From NCBI GenBank assembly GCA_030760725.1, contig JASWHV010000012.1, positions 55,459,652 through 55,523,651 of the forward strand: DNA of 64,000 nt, given 5' to 3'. Below, one piece after another: positions 57,018-64,000 of the stretch. The first letter of the stretch is position 1; each line of letters opens with the position of its first letter. Source of the stretch: Neostapfia colusana. Taxonomy: Eukaryota; Streptophyta; Magnoliopsida; Poales; Poaceae. Below the pieces are notes generated by a model. That model had not been told where the DNA came from. It saw nothing but the letters and a program-made list of their open reading frames with translations, and made no database searches. A program made the position numbers and the translations under genes.

Positions 57018-58112
57018 TTAAGTTATCCTCAAAACGTTTGGAGAAACCTTTCTTTGTTCAGTCTCCATTTGTTTTAGAGCGCTAAGTGATAAAATGACTT
57101 CTTTTTCATTATTTCCTAGTACAATCCCCACATCATTCAGAGTTGATACTATATGTGAACAAGGAATGGAAATAACAGAGGTAGTTGAGGACATACCAGT
57201 TTGCAAATCTAGATTACGTATGGCTTGCCAACGCATTGCTTTGGTAATCATCCATGGTCGTCGCGCCGTCATGAGCCACCGCATGGCGGCTGCTACGGCG
57301 TGGCATCTTGGAAGCAGCTGCCACAGGTGACCTGATCTGTAAACCATCAACACCCTCCTGAAGCCCAACAGCACCCATTTGTATTACATTCTCCAGAGGA
57401 GCAGCATACATCTCGGTCACAGCACCAGAAACTATCTTCTGAGACTCATTAGAGCCAACCTGGGACACCACAGTGCCCTCCAAAACCATTCCCGCCTTAG
57501 TCAATCCTGTTGCTTCCTTCACAGAATCAATATCATCTAGCTGTGCCATATCTGCTGGAAGTTCACTGGCCTTGTGGGGAACTTCAGCGACCCCATCTTG
57601 AGCCGTTGGCCCCAATACCACATTGATATCCGATGGTTATCTTGGACTGCTTTTAGAACCGTCCCCGGATGAGATAAGAAGTTTTCCTCAGCTCCCTGCC
57701 CTTGTGTCGCCCCAATGAGAATTTCATTTCTCACCACAGTGATGTGTGCCTGAGCGCTCACTTTGTTTGTTTCTACCATGCCACCAGCTTGCTCCAAGGT
57801 TACTGTACCAACATGATCCGTGGCAACAGCTTGAGTCGCCTCCTTGGCCAAAATATTCTCTGCCCAACCTGCTTCCTTCTGAGAAGAGACATGTATACCA
57901 TGTTCTGCAGCAATACATGACCCATATACATACCCAGTCCCAGATAAATGCTGCTGCAATTGACCTTTGGATCCCTGTTGAATTGATGTTGTACGATGAG
58001 ATGAATCAGAAGCATCTGAATGTTGATTCATCACCAACTCTGTTCCGTCCGAACAATGTCTAGATCTTTTATTGATGTCATCCTCCTCCATATAATCATT
58101 CTTGTCCAAGTC
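57018..58112 (-). pseudogene. L1 ORF1 C-terminal tail
   Basis: The part of ORF1 downstream of the E insertion. Starts TDLDKNDYMEEDDINKRSRH and continues as a long, low-similarity, Gln/Glu/Ser-rich segment across three frames (ends near 57537, 57214, 57018), closing with IVSTLNDVGIVLGNNEKEV, a motif that precedes ORF2 in plant L1s. About 200 bp (56812-57017) of spacer separates it from ORF2. Removing E and one aagtc copy joins it in frame to the sequence at 59744 (..HDDNSSDK/DLDKNDY). Confidence 0.75.
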
Positions 58113-58224
58113 TGTTGATTGATGATCCAAATTCTAATGAAGATAAAAGAGGCAGGATTTCCGTAGCGAAGCGGAGGCCCGTCGCCGGGAGGCTTGGGCC
58201 GTAGCAAGGTACCTGGGAAATTGT

Positions 58225-59190
58225 TCATTTGCCCACCAGCAAGAAGCCTGTTAAGTGCAAGTGGATTCATAAAAGAAAAGAAGGAATGACTCCAAATGAA
58301 CCTGCAAGGTTATTTGCTAAAGGATTTAGTCAAATTCCAGGTATTGATTATACTGATGTCTATTCTCCAGTTGTGAAGCACGGTTCTATTCGTACTTTCC
58401 TCAGTATTATTGCTATGCATGATTATGAGCTTGAGCAGCTAGATGTGAAAACCGCTTTTTTACATGAAGACTTGGAGGAGGACATTTACATGGACCAGCC
58501 TCAGGGGTTCATTGTCCCTGGAAAAGAAGACTACGTCTGCAAGTTGAAGAAGTCACTATATGGCTTGAAGCAATCTCCAAGGTAGTGGTATAAGAGGTTT
58601 GATTCTTTTATGATTTCAAATGGCTTTGCTAGATCTCAGTTTGACAGTTGTGTATACATTAAAGTTGCCGATGGATCACCCATATACCTATTGCTATATG
58701 TTGATTGCTGCCAAGAGCAAGAAAGAAGTGACTATTTTAAAGGCACGCTTGAGTAGTACATTTGATATGAAGGATCTTGGTGCTGCTAAGAAAATCCTTG
58801 GTATGGAGATAATCAGGGATAGGAAATCTAGGCTTCTCTATTTGAGTCAGAAAAATTATATTGAAAAGGTCCTTCACCGCTTCAATATGGATAATGCTAA
58901 ACCTGTGAGTACACCGTTGGCCCCATATTTTAAGTTGTCTATTTCTCAGTGTGCAGAAACTGATGATGAAATTGAGTATATGTCAAAAGTTTCATACTCT
59001 AGTGATGTTGGGTCTCTCATGTATGCTATGGTATGCTCACGTGCTGACTTATCACATGTTATGAGCGTTGTTAGCAGATACATGTCTAACCCTGGCAAAG
59101 AACACTGGAAGGCAGTGCAGTAGATTTTTAGGTATTTGCGTGGTTCTTCTAGTGCTTGTTTGTGTTTTGGAAGGACTAGAGATGGAGGAT
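58225..59190 (+). pseudogene. Element E reverse transcriptase / RNase H remnant
   Basis: KPVKCKWIHKRKEG, YTDVYSPVVKHGSIRTFLSI, LEQLDVKTAFLHEDLEEDI and KKSLYGLKQSPR identify copia RT of the Tork/TNT1 type. A TAG at 58583-58585 follows (stop before WYKRFDSFM). Near 58695 the catalytic YVDD box is missing and the frame shifts, then RT resumes at MLIAAKSKKEV and runs to RYMSNPGKEHWKAVQ, TAG 59121-59123, IFRYLRGSSSACLCF. RNase H is absent beyond its start. Confidence 0.88.
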
Positions 59191-59235
59191 TACTATTTTA
59201 AAGCTACAAGAAGAAATTTGTCTCAAGGTGGAGTT

Positions 59236-59738
59236 TGTTGATTGATGATCCAAATTCTAATGAAGATAAAAGAGGCAGGATTTCCGTAGCGAAGCGGAGG
59301 CCCGTCGCCGGGAGGCTTGGGCCGTAGCGAAGCGGAGGAAATCCTGTCTCTTTTATGATTTCCGTAGCGAAGCGGAGGCCCGTCGCCGGGAGGCTTGGGC
59401 CGTAGCGAAGCGGAGGAAATCTGCCCATATGGTGGGCTGCGCAGCAGCCAAGGCCCGCTCGGGACGCCGGGGGTGCGGGGGGTCCCCCCCCCCCCCCCCC
59501 CGTGGTATGGATCGTCTAGGGTTAGGACTCTAAGTCGTCACTTATAAATATCCCTTGTGAGCCGCCGGGAGAGGAATGAAAAATGATTGTAATCTCCCAC
59601 GATTGTAAACCTCCTGATATAGTGATATTTGCCGGCCGGTGGCCGTGGTTTTTCCCCTTCGACTTGGAGGGGTTTTCCACGTTAAAATCTGTGTCTCCTC
59701 TATTTCGATCTACACTTTATTGTCGTATGATTCTAACA
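59236..59738 (+). repeat. 3' LTR of element E
   Basis: 503 bp, TGTTGATTG..GATTCTAACA, preceded by AAGGTGGAGT (polypurine tract). Contains TATAAATA at 59543-59550, a C homopolymer at about 59487-59503, and a direct duplication of about 63 bp (59279-59342 and 59357-59420), each unit bounded by ATTTCC and GGAAAT and itself holding two copies of GTAGCGAAGCGGAGG. Confidence 0.88.
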
Positions 59739-59743
59739 AAGTC

Positions 59744-61820
59744 TTTGTCTGATGAATTGTCATCATGTCTCCATGCAAACGGCACTACATCTGGGTCCAC
59801 TTTAAATCCTGTAAATTCCTGTTTAAAACATAAAGAATAAACTCCCATCTTGATAGCCACGTCAGACTAGGGATGTGTCAACCATACCAACTAAGATCCG
59901 AATAATGCCATAGAGGCGTAGTGTCAACAAATCCACATCTATTGTCGATCCAATGATTGTCCCTACCGCCCACAGACCAAGAAAATATCGTAAAAAATGT
60001 GGAACTCCTGAAACATGTACCCATACCGGTTGTAAACGATATTTGGACGTTATTTCCTCTTCTCTCCACTGACTAAAGGATAGCTTGACACCAAGTTTTT
60101 TTATACATAGCTCTAACTCATCCACCCGTGCCAAGTCTTGCTGAGATGGAAATTGTATGATGAAGGCATTCTCACCGTGAGTTATTGCCTCCCATTTCCA
60201 TTGTGGTTGTACAGGAACAACTTTGGCGACCTCTCCCACAACATCTTCTACTTGAACTGATCCTCCAGACACCGTCACCATTGCAGTAGGCGATATTGTT
60301 GGCACCAATTTCTCTTGGTAAAGTGAATCTGGAATCTGTTGAAAAAGCGTGAGTTCATGTCAATAACCTGTCACTTGAGCCACTGGTTTTGGGATCTTAT
60401 GGATCGGGCATCTTCTTGTCGGGTGTGTGGAGTTATCACAAATATAACAATAATGAACTGTCTTACAATCTCTTGACATATGTGTGTCCACTCTGCGTTT
60501 CCAGCACCATAACTTTGTTTTCTTGGCCTTTCCAGTTTCAGCAGCAACTACACCTATATTTGTCTCTGAAGATGACCCCTGTGGAGCTTCTGATGACATA
60601 GATGGTACTTTTGCTTCTGAAATCACTGGGGTGTTGAACTGAATAGCTGCAGGCCCCCGGGGAGTCGGGAATCGTCCTGGTGGTTGAAAGAAATTATTCC
60701 CTTTCCGCTTGATTTGCCCACCCTGGCCCCTGCCTGTTGAACTCATGGGGAACGGGGTTGGCGCAGCACAAGAAACCCCAAACACCATAGACGGGCCAGC
60801 CTGTGGACCAAATCCTGCATGTACCGTTCTGTTCGAGGAAGTGAATTGGAATTTCTCCTGATTACCTTGGGCTGGAAGAGATGGTGCCATCCGTGATCCA
60901 ACAAAAGTTGCATTGTTCATTGCCTTCTTGGCATTAGCCTGAGGAGGTGAAGCCATCACTGCTGCGTAAGAACGGCACTGCAATGCTGATGAGGATGTGG
61001 AGACAACGACGGTGCGTTGGTTCGTCAACGACGAGAAGGCGGCGCGTTGGTTCTTCGTCTGCCCCTGGGTGTTTATTGGATCGAACAATGAACATATGGC
61101 AGGCCAATCCTGGATTTTAGTGCTTTCCTTTTGCGCTGATTCGGATTTGGATCTCTTGGATTTCTACAATCCCTAAAAATGACGGCCCAAATGCACCCAG
61201 TTGGAATTCCTTCTGCCCCCCGATGAGTGTACGTGATCCTGCCCGATCGATCCAGCTTTGGTGGCCGAATATAACGCCCAATGAGGTCGCCTGCATTCAG
61301 TTACCGACTGCCTCATCCCATTCCTTTGTTTAAATGCCGAGATATTCGCAGTCACCACATTATCTTCCTTGTTTTGGTTTTGAATTTTTGGAAGCGCAGT
61401 AGATCTGAACTCAGCTCCCTGCTTCGACTGTTCGCCGGACAAATTGATCACGGTTGGCAAAAAATACCTGAGAACCTTCGTCGTCTGAGTACGCGGTCGA
61501 GGGAGAGGACCTTGCCATGGGCGAATCTTAACGCCCTTCGACTGAGGCTGTGTCGGGTGAACTGATGCAGTATGCTCAAACCTGATTTTTGAGGATTCTG
61601 TATTCCTTCTTCTGCGTTGTACCGGAATCCAGCCTCCCTCTTGAGACGTACTCTCCTCCAACCCATCCAGAGCGACTGCGGTAGATGTTTTACCATCCCG
61701 TGAAAAATCATTGCCCATAACTTCCTCCATGTCGTCACCGGCGGGGAGCAGCGTTGAAGTTTCGGGTTTGGGGAATCCGCCAGGCATAGCGGAATCCGCT
61801 AGGCACATCACCTTCCTCAT
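59744..61820 (-). pseudogene. L1 ORF1: N-terminal region, zinc knuckles and RNA-binding domain
   Basis: Probable start ATG 61820 (RKVMCLADSAMPGGF); the same frame is also open upstream to 62006. EGGWIPVQRRRRN near 61620 is a motif I associate with L1 ORF1. Stops at 61173 and just after do not change the frame, which goes on to FDPINTQGQTKNQ (61088), a first knuckle with its second Cys replaced (CWKRRVDTHMSRDC), a perfect second one (CYICDNSTHPTRRC, about 60440), TGA near 60360, then the DUF4283-like domain WKWEAITHGENAFIIQF..VWVHVSGVPHFLR (60200-59980). A frameshift near 59870 leads into the tail interrupted by E. ORF1 coats L1 RNA. Confidence 0.8.
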
Positions 61821-61859
61821 GACGGGAGAGGCTCGATGGCTCCTGGTCCGGCCGCCGCG

Positions 61860-64000
61860 GCTCGCTCGCCCTCGTCCTCCACCTGAAGATCCAATCACAG
61901 ATCCGAGATTACCGGTTAATTCAGATTCAAACAAATATGGGCCACACAATAGGAAGTTAAACTCTGGTCTTAGTTGGAGAAACCATAACTCAGGCCTGGC
62001 CCGCATTCAACAAGTGATTAGTCAATCCAGATTAAGGGTTGAGTCTCTATTACTCTCTGAACCAGAGACACAACCTAGCGCCGCCACACAATCACTTGGT
62101 GACGGCAGCGCGTCTTTTGCTGATCCTATGGCTGGCGGTGCAATCGGCAGATCATCAGAAGGTAGCAGTGGAGATGATGCAACCAAGACCCAGTACTATT
62201 GTCCACAGAAGATCAATAATAGAGCTTGTGGTGCCGGGAGAAACCTGGTAATGGCCGTGGCCGAGGGCGCGGTTGCGAGATCCACAGGCAGGGCATCCGC
62301 GGTGGAGGACATGGCGGCAATAGCACTTTCAAAGACATTGTTGGATCAAGCCAAGGTATAGTTTTTTTATCAAAGGATAAACAAATTATGGGAGATCATG
62401 ATGACACTCCAAAGGAGACCAAGACCAAACATAAGGGGCAGACAATGGCAAAGGAACCAGCAGCCAAAAAGAAAAGAAAAAATCCTTAGGTGCTATATCT
62501 GTTCTGAAGAACAGTACACTCCCCAATGTCCGCTCCTACATGGACCAAAGCTGATGGCCACATATTGTGGACTAGCAGGGGAAGGCTTAGATTTCTTCAA
62601 CATACTGATGGACGGGAACAAAAGCAGTCACGCCTCTGGAACGAGTAACTGCAACAGCTTTGATCCGTATAGTTGAAGGAGCAGTTTCAGCTGATCTTCT
62701 CAAATCCGAGCTTTCTCGCATTCTTCCTGTAAAATGGCAGTGGGTGATTCGTGAGCATAGGCCTAATGCACACATCATGCCCTTTTCATGTCAGGTGGAG
62801 CTGCAACTTATGGTGGCTATTCGACGTGTTCCAACAGATAATAATGAAGGTGTCATGTCTTTTGAGGAGTGGAATCAAGAAATTAAACCGAAGAGTAAGC
62901 TGCACAAGGTATGGGTTCATGTATATGGTGTACCTTATGAAATCAGATCTTTTCTACCTTTATGGGCTGTGGATTCTATACTGGGCGCTACATAAAAGAT
63001 AGACATGAGATATCTGAGAAAGACAGGTGTAGTAAGACTTATTGTAGCTGTACTTGATGCAAACGCCATACCGAACGATGCTGATATTGTGGTTGAAGAG
63101 GGAAAGTATGAGATATTTTTCAAAGTGGGTGAAGTGGTCCAAGGGGATGATGATGCTCATGATCTAGAGGATTATGACCTCCTTGATTTTGAGGATGGAC
63201 AAAATGAAGATCAAGAGATGAAAGATACAAATGCTCATGACAAATTAGATGAATTTGGAGGGGACAACAATTGTTAAGTACCAAATGACAAGGCAGATAA
63301 AAATAAAAAATTGTCACAAAATGAGGAGACAGCATTGATAGCGGATGCAATAGACATGGCTGTTGACAGGTTACTTGAGGAAATAAGCTACAAAGTGATA
63401 AATGAAGATGAGGATCAGTTGGTGATTCAAACGACCAATATGGTCAAGGAAGTTGAAGCAGATTAGGGTTACATCGATGATATTTTGCAACAAGGATCTG
63501 TTCAATGCGAAGCTACTGAGTTGCAAGATGTGCAAGACCAAGTCATCCCCAACCTCCCTGTTCATCAACTTGGTAATGTTACCGAAGTCACCTCCGTTGA
63601 GCTGTATGGTGCTGCTAATGTTGTCAAAACTGATAGTGCAAACGATGTCGAAATGCTTGACAATGGCACTGGAACAGATATGCAACACACTGCTATTGAG
63701 GAAAAAGAAACAATTCATAGCCTGGTCCCTATCGAATTACATGAGGATGATTCAGTGATGACACGGGTAGTGACCGACTTAATGCAATATGAGGAAATTA
63801 CAGCTGCAGAACAGCCAGAGATGAATGGCGAGTCCATAGATATGCGCCATGATGCTACTGTTATGGCGCCACAGGGAGTGCAACCAAAAGTGTTGCATGG
63901 AACTGCTACTCAGACACCAGATGGAGACCAGCTGAATGTAATGCATGAAGTTTTGGTACAGATGTTACATGATGGGCAGTCAGACGTGTTAAACAACACT
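61860..64000 (+). mobile_element. Second L1-type LINE, plus strand, 5' part
   Basis: Head-to-head with the minus-strand L1 and running past the window end. Only 5' sequence and ORF1 are present. The 5' edge is uncertain: plus-frame translation looks coding-like from about 61870 (NSGLSWRNHNSGLARIQQVI), but this overlaps the outer end of the minus-strand element. Its ORF1 differs enough from that of the first L1 that the two are separate, related elements. Confidence 0.75.
62220..64000 (+). pseudogene. L1 ORF1 of the plus-strand element
   Basis: Gly-Arg repeat (GNGRGRGRG) at about 62245, then in another frame a knuckle CYICSEEQYTPQC with the zinc-binding His replaced by Tyr, followed (third frame, from 62640) by IRIVEGAVSADLLKSELS, VKWQWVIREHRPNAHIM and KVWVHVYGVPYEIRSFLPL, the DUF4283-like domain. 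TAA 62993-62995, TAA 63275-63277 and TAG 63463-63465 interrupt one constant frame that stays otherwise open to the window end, a strongly acidic tail (HDLEDYDLLDFEDGQNED). Two frameshifts and three stops make it non-functional. Confidence 0.8.

Larger units (their letters stand above)
58113..59738 (+). mobile_element. Element E: internally deleted Tork-like copia retrotransposon
   Basis: Flanked by an exact duplication aagtc (58108-58112, 59739-59743) in L1 ORF1. The first 93 bp (58113-58205) match the start of the 503-bp 3' LTR. At 58206 the LTR breaks off and joins mid-RT sequence, so the rest of the 5' LTR, primer site, gag, protease and integrase are deleted. Intact outer ends plus a perfect target duplication mean the deletion arose after or during integration. 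Confidence 0.88.
52973..61820 (-). mobile_element. L1-type LINE, minus strand, interrupted by copia element E
   Basis: The 3' end is a seven-base poly(A) (plus-strand T run 52973-52979) preceded by AATAAA at 52999-52994 (minus). Reading leftward on the minus strand from 61820 come ORF1 (zinc knuckles, DUF4283-like RNA-binding domain, long acidic tail) and ORF2 (endonuclease, RT, zf-RVT). Copia element E sits in ORF1. Both ORFs are broken by stops and several frameshifts, so the element is dead and old. The 5' edge near 61820-61890 meets a second L1 in the opposite direction and is not exactly defined. Confidence 0.88.

Noticed and set aside
61500..62500. Twin-primed 5' inversion of a single L1
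   Set aside because: Both orientations contain the same ORF1 domains with clearly different sequences, which a single inverted insertion cannot give.

Overview
The window looks like intergenic heterochromatin from a large-genome plant, almost certainly a grass. I recognise no host gene, tRNA or rRNA, and nearly every base belongs to a transposable element. The grass call rests on the element types: very-long-LTR Ty3/gypsy chromoviruses with TGTAAC.. or TGTGAC.. ends and initiator-Met tRNA primer sites, a short-LTR chromodomain gypsy element, Ty1/copia relics, L1 LINEs with a DUF4283-like ORF1, a CACTA end and a MITE. This is inferred from family resemblance, not from a database match.

Layout. 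(1) 1-2313: partial LTR, minus strand, same family as element D, inserted in a minus-strand copia gag (2314-3190) whose LTR lies at 3252-4079. (2) 4080-8853: plus-strand copia relic (LTR, gag-protease-integrase, then RT/RNase H remains), interrupted by CACTA-derived sequence (about 6389-7499) and a long-TIR MITE (7665-8187). (3) 8854-9212 and 52804-52972: two short unassigned stretches that were contiguous before element C landed. (4) 9213-52798: element C, a Tekay-like gypsy element of about 14.6 kb expanded to 43.6 kb by three nested insertions: A (15754-21197, minus, Reina-like), B (21722-32620, minus, Tekay-like) and D (38018-50686, plus, Tekay-like, inside C's 3' LTR). All four insertions (C, A, B, D) have exact 5-bp target duplications: agatt, gccac, gttaa, atatc. 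(5) 52973-61820: minus-strand L1 LINE, interrupted by a deleted Tork-like copia element E (58113-59738, duplication aagtc). (6) About 61860 to the end: a second L1, plus strand, head-to-head with the first, running off the window.

None of the elements looks autonomous. Their gag-pol frames carry premature stops and frameshifts, and B and C have each lost one catalytic aspartate of reverse transcriptase. When A and B are removed, C's gag-pol reads in one continuous frame across both junctions, which confirms the nesting.

The most interesting signals are: an intact extra ORF between the primer site and gag of element D, whose first 22 residues resemble the histone H3 tail around Lys9; strong 3' splice-site consensus directly abutting the gag start codons of B, C and D, with donors inside the LTRs; and a ten-unit G-box (CACGTG) repeat array just upstream of the TATA box in the LTRs of B.
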